Shown in pieces: positions 33,346-42,486 of a DNA stretch of 64,000 nt. Source of the stretch: JAYFQF01 sp034927285 (lineage in GTDB: Bacteria; Bacillota; Peptococcia; DRI-13; UBA5745); contig JAYFQF010000001.1 of assembly GCA_034927285.1 (NCBI GenBank), positions 1 through 64,000 of the forward strand, in the 5' to 3' direction. The notes beneath the pieces were generated by a model. That model was not told where the DNA came from, did no database searches, and saw only the letters and a program-made list of their open reading frames with translations. The first letter of the stretch is position 1. The number at the start of each line of letters is the position of its first letter. A program made the translations under genes and the position numbers.

Positions 33346-34158
33346 TTGATCGAAGTAAAGGATCTGGCTTATGAATACGAAAGCCAAAAGGAAGCTCTGC
33401 GGGGACTGTCCCTGACTGTCCGGGAGGGCGAGTTTTTAGTGATCCTGGGCCATAACGGCAGCGGCAAGTCCACTCTGGCCAAGCAGTTCAACGGCCTTTT
33501 GCTGCCCACGAAAGGCCAGGTGCTGGTGGACGGCATGGATACCACAAATCCCGAGGATTTCTGGCCCATCCGCCGGCAGGTAGGCATGGTCTTCCAGAAT
33601 CCGGACAATCAGCTGATCGCCACCTCCGTGGAGGAGGATACGGCCTTTGGTCCGGAGAATCTGGGGCTGGAACCTGAACTGATCCGCCGCCGGGTAGACG
33701 AGGCTTTGGCTTGCGTAGACATGGGAGATTATAAAAAAAGGGCCGTGCATCTTTTGTCCGGCGGACAGAAACAAAGGGTGGCCATCGCCGGGGTCATGGC
33801 CATGCGGCCGAAATACCTGGTGCTGGACGAGCCTACGGCCATGCTGGATCCCCGGGGCCGCAGAGAAGTGATGGATGCAATCCGGCGGCTGAACCGGGAA
33901 GAAGGGGTCACCATTATCCACATCACCCATATCATGGAGGAAGCGGTGGAAGCCCATCGCATCGTGGTCATGGAAGACGGCCGTATCGTGATGGAAGGCA
34001 AGCCCAGGGAGATTTTCCGTCAGGTGGAAGAATTAAAAAAATACCGGCTGGATGTGCCGGCCATGGCCGACCTGGCTTACCGGCTGCGGCAGGACGGCAT
34101 TTCCCTGCCGGAGGACATCCTGACCCGGAGAGAATTGGTGGTAGCCTTATGCCCATAA
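33346..34158 (+). CDS. ecfA1: Energy-coupling factor transporter ATPase EcfA1
   Basis: A 270-residue ABC ATPase. TTG 33346 is 7 bases after GGAGGT; the frame upstream includes the ribosome site and is rejected. It has GHNGSGKST, the Q-loop in MVFQNPDNQ, LSGGQKQR, LVLDEPTAMLD and HITHIMEEA. EcfA1 and EcfA2 hydrolyse ATP to drive EcfT and a vitamin- or metal-binding S component. It overlaps ecfA2 by 10 bases. Confidence 0.94.
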   Translation: MIEVKDLAYEYESQKEALRGLSLTVREGEFLVILGHNGSGKSTLAKQFNGLLLPTKGQVLVDGMDTTNPEDFWPIRRQVGMVFQNPDNQLIATSVEEDTAFGPENLGLEPELIRRRVDEALACVDMGDYKKRAVHLLSGGQKQRVAIAGVMAMRPKYLVLDEPTAMLDPRGRREVMDAIRRLNREEGVTIIHITHIMEEAVEAHRIVVMEDGRIVMEGKPREIFRQVEELKKYRLDVPAMADLAYRLRQDGISLPEDILTRRELVVALCP

Positions 34159-35000
34159 TCCTGGAAAACGTCAGCTATACCTATCAGTCCAACACCCCCA
34201 ACGAGGTGGAAGCGCTGAAAAAGATCAACCTGAAAATCAAATCCGGGCAGTTCTTGGGGATCATCGGTCATACCGGAAGCGGCAAATCCACCCTGATTCA
34301 GCATTTAAATGGCCTGTTGTTTGCCCAGGAAGGCCGGGTCACCGTAGATGATATGCCCGTAGTCCCCAAAAGTAAGGAGCTTAAGGAAATCCGCCGGAGA
34401 GTGGGCCTGGTTTTTCAATATCCGGAGTACCAGCTTTTTGAGGAAACGGTGGCCCAGGATATCTCCTTTGGCCCCAGGAGCCTGAACCTGACCGAGGAGG
34501 AGATCCGGCGCCGGGTGCGCTGGGCCATGAAGATGGTGGACCTGGACTATCAGACATTTAAGGGCCAGTCCCCCTTTGGCCTTTCCGGCGGGGAGAAGCG
34601 CCGGGTAGCCATTGCCGGCGTGCTGGCGATGCAGCCTAAATACCTGGTGCTGGACGAGCCCTGCGCCGGGTTGGACCCTCAGGGCCGGGACGAAATACTG
34701 GGCCAGCTGAAAAGGCTGAATGAGAAAGGCCTGGCCATTATCCTGGTCAGCCATAGCATGGACGACGTGGCCAGGCTGGTGGACCGGCTCATCGTCATCG
34801 ACCACGGTGAGATCCATTATGACGATTCGGTGCGCAAGGTATTCGGCCGGGCGGAAGAATTGGCCGGATTGGGCCTGGATGTGCCGGAAGTGATGAAGCT
34901 GATGATCGAGCTGAAAAAACGGGGGCTTTCGGTACGCCAGGACATCCTGACGGTGGAAGAAGCCGAGGAAGAAATCAAAAGGGTGTGGGCCCATGCTTAA
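34149..35000 (+). CDS. ecfA2: Energy-coupling factor transporter ATPase EcfA2
   Basis: A 283-residue ABC ATPase with GHTGSGKST, VFQYPEYQLFEETV, LSGGEKRR, LVLDEPCAGLDPQGRDE and LVSHSMDD. The Cys after EP (EPCAGLD) and the YPEYQLFE segment are typical of EcfA2. It overlaps both neighbours (10 bases with ecfA1, 8 with ecfT), which indicates tight coupling of the three subunits. Confidence 0.94.
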   Translation: MPIILENVSYTYQSNTPNEVEALKKINLKIKSGQFLGIIGHTGSGKSTLIQHLNGLLFAQEGRVTVDDMPVVPKSKELKEIRRRVGLVFQYPEYQLFEETVAQDISFGPRSLNLTEEEIRRRVRWAMKMVDLDYQTFKGQSPFGLSGGEKRRVAIAGVLAMQPKYLVLDEPCAGLDPQGRDEILGQLKRLNEKGLAIILVSHSMDDVARLVDRLIVIDHGEIHYDDSVRKVFGRAEELAGLGLDVPEVMKLMIELKKRGLSVRQDILTVEEAEEEIKRVWAHA

Positions 35001-35799
35001 AGATGTAACCATCGGACAATACTATGCCGCGGATTCCTTCCTGCACAGGCTGGACCCCCGCACGAAGATCATCGGCCTGATTCTTTATATGGTAGGCTTA
35101 TTTATGATTCAGGATCTCCGGGACTACCTTTATGTGGCGGCGTTTACCGCCGTGATTATCCTGCTTTCCGGCGTACCCTTTAAAATTCTTATTAAGGGCA
35201 TCAAATCCCTGTGGGTCCTGTTGGTTTTTACCCTGGTCCTGAACTTTTTTATGTATCCCGAAGGCAGGGTGCTTTGGGAATGGAAATTTCTGAAGCTGAC
35301 GGAGGAAAGCCTCCAAAAAGGAATTTTCATGGCTGTCCGGCTGGTGCTTTTGCTGAACGTTACCTCTTTGCTGACCCTGACCACCACCCCGATTCTTTTG
35401 ACCGACGGGCTGGAAAGGATTATGAAGGCCTGCCGTATTCCCATGGCTCACGAGCTGGCCATGATGATGACCATCGCTCTGCGCTTTATCCCTACGCTGA
35501 TCGAAGAAACGGATAAAATCATGAAGGCGCAGATCGCCCGGGGCGCCGACTTTGAAAGCGGCAATCTGCTGAAGCGGGCCAAAGGGCTGATTCCTCTTCT
35601 GATCCCCTTGTTTCTCAGCGCCTTCCGCCGGGCAGACGAGCTGGCTATGGCCATGGAAGCCCGCTGTTACCGGGGAGGCCAGGGCCGCACCCGGCTGAAA
35701 GAGCTGAAGTACCGCCCCGCCGACCTCCTGGCGTTTACCGCGTCCATGGCCTTTTTAGCCTTAAGCATAGCCGATCGCTTCTGGATTAAATCCTTTTAG
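34993..35799 (+). CDS. ecfT: Energy-coupling factor transporter transmembrane protein EcfT
   Basis: A 268-residue membrane scaffold with five or six hydrophobic segments. It has YYAADSFLHRLDPRTKIIGL at the N-terminus and the coupling-helix Ala-Arg-Gly motif in AQIARGADFES. A second coupling helix has MAMEARCYRGG. No S component is encoded in the window, so this is probably the shared module that serves several vitamin transporters. Confidence 0.94.
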   Translation: MLKDVTIGQYYAADSFLHRLDPRTKIIGLILYMVGLFMIQDLRDYLYVAAFTAVIILLSGVPFKILIKGIKSLWVLLVFTLVLNFFMYPEGRVLWEWKFLKLTEESLQKGIFMAVRLVLLLNVTSLLTLTTTPILLTDGLERIMKACRIPMAHELAMMMTIALRFIPTLIEETDKIMKAQIARGADFESGNLLKRAKGLIPLLIPLFLSAFRRADELAMAMEARCYRGGQGRTRLKELKYRPADLLAFTASMAFLALSIADRFWIKSF

Positions 35800-35845
35800 G
35801 GGTGTCCAATTTAATGCCCCGGAAAAAACCGACAGCGAGGAACAA

Positions 35846-36664
35846 GTGAAGCCAGATCATGCCGAGAAAAATATTATGCTGACGGTAGCGTACGACGGTA
35901 CCGACTTCTGCGGCTTTCAAAGCCAGCGGGGTACCGGCCTGCCTACGGTCCAGGAATGCCTGGAGGAGGCCCTGTTAAAGCTGACGGGCGGCCCGGTTTC
36001 CCTGGAGGGCTCCGGCCGCACCGACGCCGGCGTCCACGCCTGGGGCCAGGTGGTGAATTTCCGCAGCCAATCCAGCATTCCTCCGGAACGCTGGGGGGCG
36101 GCCCTGCGGCCCCATCTCCCGGACAGCATTACGGTCCGGGAAAGCCGGCAGGTACCGGAAGACTTCCATGCCCGGTTTTCCGCCAAGGCCAAGACCTATG
36201 TCTATCAGTTTTATTGCGGGCGGGTAATGAGCCCTTTTTACCGCCGCTACGCCTGCCACGTCTCCTATCCGGTGGACCGGCCGGCTATGGCGGAGGCGGC
36301 GGCTTACTTTGAAGGAGTCCACGATTTCCGGGGCTTTTGCGCCGCGGGAACGCCCGGGGATAACTATGTCCGGGAAATTTTTCACTGCGGTCTTTTGCCG
36401 GATAAAGAGGATGGGCTTTTGGCCGTGGAGGTCTGCGGCAGCGGTTTTCTTTGGAACATGGTGCGGATCATTGCCGGTACTCTGCTGGAAGTGGGAGCCG
36501 GGAAACGGCGGCCCGCCGAGATCCCGGTATTGCTGGGCATGGGAGACAGACGGCAGAGCGGCGTGACCTTGCCGCCCCAGGGACTGTTCTTAATGGAAGT
36601 AAAATACCCGGAGCTGGGCCAGGAAAACCGGGGCTTTTCCGAAAAAATTTTTCGGATTAAGTAA
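35846..36664 (+). CDS. truA: tRNA pseudouridine(38-40) synthase TruA
   Basis: A 272-residue enzyme that makes pseudouridine at positions 38-40 of tRNA anticodon arms. The catalytic Asp lies in GSGRTDAGVHAWGQV. It also shows YDGTDFCGFQSQ and RIIAGTLLEVG. GTG 35846 follows GAGG by 5 bases. truA after ecfT is the common Firmicutes order, but rplM-rpsI, which normally follow, are missing here. Confidence 0.95.
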   Translation: MKPDHAEKNIMLTVAYDGTDFCGFQSQRGTGLPTVQECLEEALLKLTGGPVSLEGSGRTDAGVHAWGQVVNFRSQSSIPPERWGAALRPHLPDSITVRESRQVPEDFHARFSAKAKTYVYQFYCGRVMSPFYRRYACHVSYPVDRPAMAEAAAYFEGVHDFRGFCAAGTPGDNYVREIFHCGLLPDKEDGLLAVEVCGSGFLWNMVRIIAGTLLEVGAGKRRPAEIPVLLGMGDRRQSGVTLPPQGLFLMEVKYPELGQENRGFSEKIFRIK

Positions 36665-36710
36665 AATGTCCCGGTCAGGGATACCGAATAGAAAAGGGGT
36701 ACCGTATAGA

Positions 36711-36744
36711 AAATGAGACGCCCTCCGGGGGCGTCTCATTTCAT
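36711..36744. terminator. Terminator shared by truA and the Lrp gene
   Basis: AAATGAGACGCCC and GGGGCGTCTCATTT pair around TCC. The right arm contains the end of the minus-strand Lrp gene (stop at 36736-36738), so that gene's 3' end is part of the hairpin. Confidence 0.75.
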
Positions 36745-37176
36745 CTTTATCCTGTCATTGACCTCAACTTTTGAAAAAACAATGGATGTCTCCGTCAAAG
36801 CATAGGAGGAGACGGCATTGATAAACTGCTCAATATCCTCTAAAGAAGGAACCGACAATTTGACGATGAAGCACGCATCACCGGCAATCCTGTAGCACCA
36901 TTCACTGAATTTATAATCCCTGATAAAACTTTTGAATTTCTCGTATTGTCCATCCCGCATTGTGACTTCAATGATACATTCGATGGTGAAACCAAGTTTC
37001 TTTTTGTTTAAGCGGATGGTGTATCCCTCGATAATGCCGTCATTCTCAAGCCTTTTTACTCTCTCGGCAACGGAAGGCGGTGAAAGATTTACCCGTTTCG
37101 ATAACTCCCTTATGGAAATTCGGCTGTCTGTCTGCAGCTCACGCAAAATCCGCACATCTATTTCGTCTGTTTTCAT
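36736..37176 (-). CDS. Lrp/AsnC-family transcriptional regulator
   Basis: A 146-residue regulator. The N-terminal helix-turn-helix has DEIDVRILRELQTDSRISIRE and NLSPPSVAERVKRLENDGII. The C-terminal RAM ligand-binding domain has the family's VTMRDGQYEKF and AGDACFIVKLSVPSLED. It is transcribed away from the AhpD-like gene at 37326, its likely target. Effector unknown. Confidence 0.9.
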   Translation of the reverse strand: MKTDEIDVRILRELQTDSRISIRELSKRVNLSPPSVAERVKRLENDGIIEGYTIRLNKKKLGFTIECIIEVTMRDGQYEKFKSFIRDYKFSEWCYRIAGDACFIVKLSVPSLEDIEQFINAVSSYALTETSIVFSKVEVNDRIKMK

Positions 37177-37325
37177 TTGCGATTCCTTTCGCAGATATAT
37201 GTATCAATAGAGATATAAATAAGGAAATATCATATCGTATGAAATACAGTTTTCATTATATCCCTGCTATAATTGCTTTGTCAACGGAACGCGGCATTTA
37301 GCGTAGCATTTAAGGAGGAAAAATT
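37177..37325. promoter_or_regulatory. Divergent promoter region, Lrp / AhpD-like gene
   Basis: An AT-rich 149-base region with TATAAT (37268-37273) for the rightward gene and a CATA-TCG-TATG palindrome near 37230-37240 that could bind the regulator. No clear -35 partner is seen, which would fit an activated promoter. Confidence 0.45.
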
Positions 37326-37742
37326 ATGGCGCTGATTTCTTTTTCGCAAAACGGCCTGACGCCGTTTCAGCAGCTCTTGGGGCATAATAAAAACATCTTG
37401 GAGAAATGGGCTTCCCTGGAAGAAGCTGTTTTTTCCAGCGACACATTCTCCGCGGAATTAAAAGAGGAGGTCCGGCGTATTCTGGCCTTTAATAACGGCT
37501 GCGAATACTGCAAGGCCAAGGGCGCTCCTTCAAAAACCATTACGGATTCACGGATACAATCGGCCGTCCGGATCGCGGATATGTCCGGTAAAAAAACACA
37601 GATCGGTGAAGGGGAATTCCGTTCACTGAAAGAGGCGTTTACAGACGGCGAGATTTCGGAGCTTCTGGCGCTGATTTGTTTTATAACGGCTTGCCAAAGA
37701 TTTGGCGCCTTACTGAACTTGGATCCGGTCTGTCCGGTTTGA
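37326..37742 (+). CDS. AhpD-like / carboxymuconolactone decarboxylase family protein
   Basis: A 138-residue all-helical protein with the redox pair CEYC at residues 59-62 (NNGCEYCKAKG). Family members are peroxidase partners or decarboxylases with CxxC then His three residues later. Here that position is Gly, so the usual proton relay seems to be missing and function may differ. ATG 37326 follows AAGGAGG. It is divergent from the Lrp regulator. The 37743-37942 gap behind it holds only a GAGAAACGG/CCGTTTCTC stem without T-tract. Confidence 0.65.
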   Translation: MALISFSQNGLTPFQQLLGHNKNILEKWASLEEAVFSSDTFSAELKEEVRRILAFNNGCEYCKAKGAPSKTITDSRIQSAVRIADMSGKKTQIGEGEFRSLKEAFTDGEISELLALICFITACQRFGALLNLDPVCPV

Positions 37743-37942
37743 GTGATCTGCGTTAAATGATCCGCCAGCCATACTTTTTCGTGCTTTTGCCGGAATAATA
37801 TCAGGTTACTCCTTTATACAACAAGAGAAACGGCAGGATATGCCGCAGCACATCGCACCGTTTCTCCCAAAGAAATAGGCATCTCTTTTTCAACGCTGAC
37901 CTTTGGTTTGGGGAAATTTCTTTTGTCCGGCTGTTTGGAAGC

Positions 37943-39745
37943 CTAGGGCCCTAAAACCTCGCTTTTTTCCTCGGAGTTGGCCATATAATAAGCCTTGGTG
38001 CGGTCTGTGGAAATCCCCAGCAGCTGGCCGCTGCCCAGAAGCTGGGATTCCTGCTTGCCGATGTTGAAGCGGCGGATTTCCTGGCCTTGCTGGTACAGGA
38101 TGGTGTCCTTATCGATTAAAAGGCAGTAGAAACGCTCGGCGTCGGCCAAAAGCCCTTTGACCCGGCGGCTCTTGTCCTCCTGGATCAGATAAACTTCATT
38201 GGCGTCGCCGTTGGTGCTGCGATAAAGCATCAGGCCTTCGTCGGATAAGTAACAGAGGATGCGGCCATTTTTCTGATAAGTATTGGTCCTGGTCAGCACC
38301 TTGCCGTTTTCTCCCACATAAGCTTTCATGATATCTTCGCCGTCGGAAAACAGCAGGGCGTCGTCACCGGCCCAGGTCAGGTTCACTGTCTGATATCCCT
38401 CGGCGTTGGAGTAGCTCTGAGCAAATTCCTCCAGGCGCTGCAGGATCCTTCTTTCCTCCAGGTCGATCATCACCAGATCCACCTTCTGGCTGCCGTCCGT
38501 ACTTTTTACGGTCATGGCCAGCAGCCGGCCGTCAGGGGAAAGGCGGCATTCCAGGGGGCTTTGCGCCAGAGTCAGCAGGGGTTCCCGGCTGCCGTCGCCG
38601 GCACTGATCCGGCAAAGCTCTTTTTTGGCGGCGTCGTAGGCCAAAAGAGTATTGAGGTCCAGCCAGACCGGCTCCTGATAGCGCTGGGGGATAGCCAGGT
38701 CAAAGCGCAGGTCCGGCAGGCCGATGACCTGCCGGGTCCCCAGGCCAAAGCTCCAGGTGCTGGAAAAGCCGGCCTGGAGCAGCACCTGGTTGTCGATATC
38801 CTGGTCCCGGAAGCCGGAGTAACGTTCTTCGCTGAACTGGTATAGCATGGACATATTGTAAGTCGCCAGATCGATGACGCCCAGGTTCGAAGCTTTGCCG
38901 GCCCGGAAATAGCAGGAGCCGATGATGATGTTGCCTTTCTTGTCCATGGCCGTATCCAGTTGCAGATGATAAGCCAGGCCCGTTTGCAGCTGCTCCAGAG
39001 TCACCCGCATCTGCTGGGGGGTGAGCCAGGCAAAAGAGACGCTGACGGGGTTTTCCTGAAGTCCCGCCCGGATGGAGTCCTCCACCGAAGACTGGGTCAC
39101 TTCCTGGTCAAAGTGGATGATAAAGGTTTTCGGCGTATCGGAAAGAGACAGGCCGTTCTCACATTCCTGATAGGTCAGGGGCCGGGGCAGACCGCTGGAA
39201 TCCAGCAGGAAAAATTCCGCCGCGGTCTGATGATCGATCACCAGCCGGATGGAAACCGGCTCAGTTAAATTTCCGCCCTGGGTATCCTTCAGGGCGGAAG
39301 TGATTTCCAGGGTATATTCCCCCGGCGTTACCGAAGGCAGAAAAACGTTGATCACATTTCCCATGTCTACCGCTGTTTCGTATTGGCGGACCGTGTACTC
39401 GTCTTCGCAGTCCTTAAGGGAAATGGCCGCTGCGGCAGTGGAGAAATCCACCTGCCGGTTAAAGATCAGATCCAGGGAAAACCCCCTGGCGGGCAGGGCG
39501 ATCTGCCGGTCGACGATGGGATAACGGATGCTGGATGCTTCTCCGGATAAGGTCAGGGGCCGGAGTTCGCAGGAATCCAGGATCAGGCCTGCGGCCGCTT
39601 CCTCCTGGCCCTCCGGTTTGGCCGCCGGGGTCTGATCCAAAGGAGAAGAGCAGCCTGCCGTCAGCCCGGTAAAGAGGCAGAACAAAAGGAAAAGGCTCCA
39701 CAGGCAAAAGGGGCTTTTTTTTGAATGGCAAGGCTTTGTTTCCAA
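37943..39745 (-). CDS. Surface lipoprotein with Ig-like and beta-propeller-like regions
   Basis: A 600-residue predicted lipoprotein. TTG 39745 is 9 bases after GGGAGG; the frame further upstream has no ribosome site. The signal peptide ends in a lipobox (LTAGC, lipid Cys at 32). Residues about 60-300 have two Ig-like segments (DRQIALPARGFSLDLIFNRQ and PKTFIIHFDQEVTQSSVED), like bacterial SbsA-type Ig domains. The C-terminal half has repeating WAGDDALLFSDGED- and LDLNTLLAYDAAKKEL-type blades, suggesting a beta-propeller. Ligand unknown. Monocistronic. Confidence 0.65.
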   Translation of the reverse strand: METKPCHSKKSPFCLWSLFLLFCLFTGLTAGCSSPLDQTPAAKPEGQEEAAAGLILDSCELRPLTLSGEASSIRYPIVDRQIALPARGFSLDLIFNRQVDFSTAAAAISLKDCEDEYTVRQYETAVDMGNVINVFLPSVTPGEYTLEITSALKDTQGGNLTEPVSIRLVIDHQTAAEFFLLDSSGLPRPLTYQECENGLSLSDTPKTFIIHFDQEVTQSSVEDSIRAGLQENPVSVSFAWLTPQQMRVTLEQLQTGLAYHLQLDTAMDKKGNIIIGSCYFRAGKASNLGVIDLATYNMSMLYQFSEERYSGFRDQDIDNQVLLQAGFSSTWSFGLGTRQVIGLPDLRFDLAIPQRYQEPVWLDLNTLLAYDAAKKELCRISAGDGSREPLLTLAQSPLECRLSPDGRLLAMTVKSTDGSQKVDLVMIDLEERRILQRLEEFAQSYSNAEGYQTVNLTWAGDDALLFSDGEDIMKAYVGENGKVLTRTNTYQKNGRILCYLSDEGLMLYRSTNGDANEVYLIQEDKSRRVKGLLADAERFYCLLIDKDTILYQQGQEIRRFNIGKQESQLLGSGQLLGISTDRTKAYYMANSEEKSEVLGP

Positions 39746-39918
39746 GGCATGGCACCTCCCGGCGGCGCAGCAATGTGACGACAGTAAACGAAAGGAGATC
39801 ATCGTATCCTTAAGTATATCATTTTCTGACCCGATTGGCAAAATACGAGAAAAAATGACATGATCCCTGTTTACCGGTCCTGCAAACTCCGGTGCCTGAC
39901 CTTATGGCGGCGGGGGGC

Positions 39919-40836
39919 CTAATAACTTTGCACAATGTTTTTTATTTTATTTGTAAAGCCGTAAATGATTTCCGAGGCGTCGTAATCAATATTTTTGATC
40001 CAGCCAAGCTTGATTTCTTTGCCGTGATGCTTTATCGGTTTACTGATTAATTCCGGCCCGGCAAAGCCGGGGGAAAGTATGCCGGTGCCGATGGAAAAAG
40101 CGTCGGTATGGGTGAGAATATTGATCATCGTGCCCCGGTCCACCACAAAAAAATGCCGCTGGGTGGTGGAGAAATTCTGTAAAAGCACCTCCTCGGAAAA
40201 ATCCACGGAGACAGCCGGCTCCGACTCAAATGAGGCGAAAGGAAAACGGCTCATCTCTTCTAAGGTCACCTCGTCTCTGCCCGCCATAGGATGGGTGTTT
40301 CTGAAAAATACACAGGGAGTGACCCGGGCAATTTCGCAAAATTCTAAGTTTTTAGAGGCCAAATATTTGCTCATAAATTTTTCAGTGTTGTCTGAGATGA
40401 AAATTATACCGATGTCGCTTTTTTTATTAAACACATCGTTGATAACACAGTACATATTTTCTTCCCGCAGATGGATCTCATACTTTTCGGGATCACGCTC
40501 CTGAAAAAATTCATAAAAAGCTTTAATTACAAAGGGGTAACGCTGGGTGGAGATCCACAAGCGGAAAATTGGCCTGACTTTGTTTTTCGAGTATAATTCC
40601 ATGATTTTTTCCTCCTGATCCAGGAGGGGCTTGGCATAGCTGAGAAACTCCTTGCCGTCCGGCGTAAGCACCACGCCCTTGCGGGTTCTTGAAAAAATTT
40701 TGATTCCCAGCTCTTTTTCCAGAGCCCTTAACGTATTGCTGAGGTATGGCTGGGCTATATATAGCTCCTGGGCCGCTTTGCTGATGGAACCGCATCTGGA
40801 AATTTCCAATATGTATTTTATTTGCTGCAAAGTCAA
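39919..40836 (-). CDS. LysR-family transcriptional regulator
   Basis: A 305-residue regulator with the N-terminal helix-turn-helix LQQIKYILEISRCGSISKAA and YIAQPYLSNTLRALEKELGI. A periplasmic-binding-like effector domain follows. It starts at TTG 40836. It is divergent from the enolase-superfamily gene at 41092, which it probably controls; LysR regulators usually need a small-molecule co-inducer, probably the substrate of that enzyme. Confidence 0.9.
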   Translation of the reverse strand: MTLQQIKYILEISRCGSISKAAQELYIAQPYLSNTLRALEKELGIKIFSRTRKGVVLTPDGKEFLSYAKPLLDQEEKIMELYSKNKVRPIFRLWISTQRYPFVIKAFYEFFQERDPEKYEIHLREENMYCVINDVFNKKSDIGIIFISDNTEKFMSKYLASKNLEFCEIARVTPCVFFRNTHPMAGRDEVTLEEMSRFPFASFESEPAVSVDFSEEVLLQNFSTTQRHFFVVDRGTMINILTHTDAFSIGTGILSPGFAGPELISKPIKHHGKEIKLGWIKNIDYDASEIIYGFTNKIKNIVQSY

Positions 40837-41091
40837 AGTAAATTCCCCCCTTTAAAGCTCCCCGCTGCCCGTTACTATTTCATTTTATTATAAAAAACTT
40901 AAGGTGAGAAGTGATTGTCCTTTCGTAAGTTATATCTTTTTGTTATGGAGAACCATATTTTTTACAGGATTTTTCACCTTGTCGGAGGGTGATATACTTT
41001 GCCAAGGCGGTTAAGGGGCCGCAAAGGCCGCCGCTGATCAAAAGGCCGCCGCTGATTAAAAGAAAAAAATCATTCAGAGGGAGTTAATGTG
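40837..41091. promoter_or_regulatory. Divergent control region, LysR / enolase-superfamily gene
   Basis: 255 bases. TATACT at 40993-40998 is a candidate -10 for the rightward gene without a good -35, as expected for a LysR-activated promoter. It includes two 18-nt direct repeats at 41023-41058. Confidence 0.45.
41023..41058. repeat. Two tandem 18-nt repeats
   Basis: AAAGGCCGCCGCTGATCA followed directly by AAAGGCCGCCGCTGATTA, between the putative -10 and the ribosome site of the enolase-superfamily gene. Confidence 0.85.
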
Positions 41092-42270
41092 ATGAAGATT
41101 ACAGAAATTCACGTGATGCAGTTAGGTACGGAGGTCAGGCCTGATTGGCGACCGGTGGTTTGCAGAATTTTCACCGACCAAGGGATTTACGGCGACGGGG
41201 AAGCGGCCCTGGCCTATGATATGGGAGCGCCGGGGGCGTTTGGTACGCTGAAGGATTTCGCCTCGATGATAATCGGCATGGATCCCCTGGATCATGAGGT
41301 GATCTGGGATAAGTTATACCGGGGAACGTTTTGGGGGCAAAACGGAGGCCCTGTCGTTTTCTCGGCGATCTCCGCTGTCGATATCGCCCTTTGGGATATA
41401 AAGGGGAAGTATCTTAACATGCCCGTCTATAAACTGCTCGGCGGCAAAAAAAGAGAAGATCTCCGTTGCTATGCCAGCCAGCTGCAGTTTGGCTGGGGCG
41501 AGGTGAGGGTACCGGCCCGCAAGCCTGAGGATTATGCCGAAAATGCCAGGAAAGCAGTGGCTCAGGGCTATGACGCGATTAAAATAGACTTCTTCCTTTA
41601 TGATGAAGAAAACGGCTTTTTTGGCGATAACGACAGGCTTGGGATTATCGGCAGACGATATTTGAACATGTATGAAAAAAGGCTTGCCGCGGTCCGGGAT
41701 GCCATAGGTCCTGACGTTGACATTATTATCGAAAATCATTCTTATACGGATGCCCAAAGCAGCATTCAGATTGCAAAAATTGCGGAAAAATATGATATCT
41801 TCTGCTTTGAAGAGCCTACGACCCCATACCCTAAAATCACAAAGTATGTGGGGGAGAAAATCAATATTCCGATCGCCACCGGAGAAAGAATATATTCCCG
41901 CTGGCAGTACGCCCAGTATTTTGAGGATAACTCGATTCAGATGATCCAGCCTGATGTGGGAAACTGCGGCGGCATTACCGAGGCCAAAAAAATATGCGAC
42001 ATGGCCTATGCCTATGACGTGGGCGTGCAGTGCCATGCTTGCGGCAGCCCGCTTTCCAACGTGGTTGCCCTTCATCTGGAAGCGGTGATTCCCAACTTTG
42101 TTATCCATGAGCATCACGCGGTAAACCTGACGCCCTATAATAAAGCATACTGCATCTATGATTATCAGCCGGTAAACGGCAAATATAAGGTTCCCGAACT
42201 GCCAGGGCTGGGAAATGAATTTGCCCCGGAAGCCCTGGCCAAAGCCACCGCCAAAATCATAGTAAAATAA
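41092..42270 (+). CDS. Mandelate racemase/enolase superfamily sugar-acid dehydratase-like enzyme
   Basis: A 392-residue enzyme of the enolase superfamily. ATG 41092 is 8 bases after GAGGGAG. The N-terminal capping domain is followed by a barrel. GYDAIKIDFF carries the Lys base region. Metal ligands are expected in DIIIENHSYTD, FCFEEPTTP and IATGERIYSR. The His in VIHEHHAV is near the C-terminus. Sequence style is closest to sugar-acid (galactonate, mannonate) dehydratases. Substrate is uncertain. LysR divergence suggests a catabolic gene induced by its substrate. A terminator follows. Confidence 0.82.
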   Translation: MKITEIHVMQLGTEVRPDWRPVVCRIFTDQGIYGDGEAALAYDMGAPGAFGTLKDFASMIIGMDPLDHEVIWDKLYRGTFWGQNGGPVVFSAISAVDIALWDIKGKYLNMPVYKLLGGKKREDLRCYASQLQFGWGEVRVPARKPEDYAENARKAVAQGYDAIKIDFFLYDEENGFFGDNDRLGIIGRRYLNMYEKRLAAVRDAIGPDVDIIIENHSYTDAQSSIQIAKIAEKYDIFCFEEPTTPYPKITKYVGEKINIPIATGERIYSRWQYAQYFEDNSIQMIQPDVGNCGGITEAKKICDMAYAYDVGVQCHACGSPLSNVVALHLEAVIPNFVIHEHHAVNLTPYNKAYCIYDYQPVNGKYKVPELPGLGNEFAPEALAKATAKIIVK

Positions 42271-42291
42271 GCTTTGCCGTATAATCGCCAA

Positions 42292-42356
42292 AATAAAACG
42301 CTCCCTTCAACTGCCGGCCGCCTTTTTCCGCCGCTTTGGAGGGAGCGTTTTATTGA
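42292..42356 (+). terminator. Terminator after the enolase-superfamily gene
   Basis: AATAAAACGCTCCCT and AGGGAGCGTTTTATT are perfect 15-base arms around a 33-base GC-rich loop. Confidence 0.75.
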
Positions 42357-42486
42357 ATTGGCGCCCGGCCCCTCCCGGAAAGCCCGTGAGTAAAAGACAA
42401 GCCAGGCCGATAAAGAACGAGCCAGGAAAATAAGAGGGGGCGGCAAATAAAAAGCAAGCCGGCAAATACGGGGCGGCCCAGGTTTT

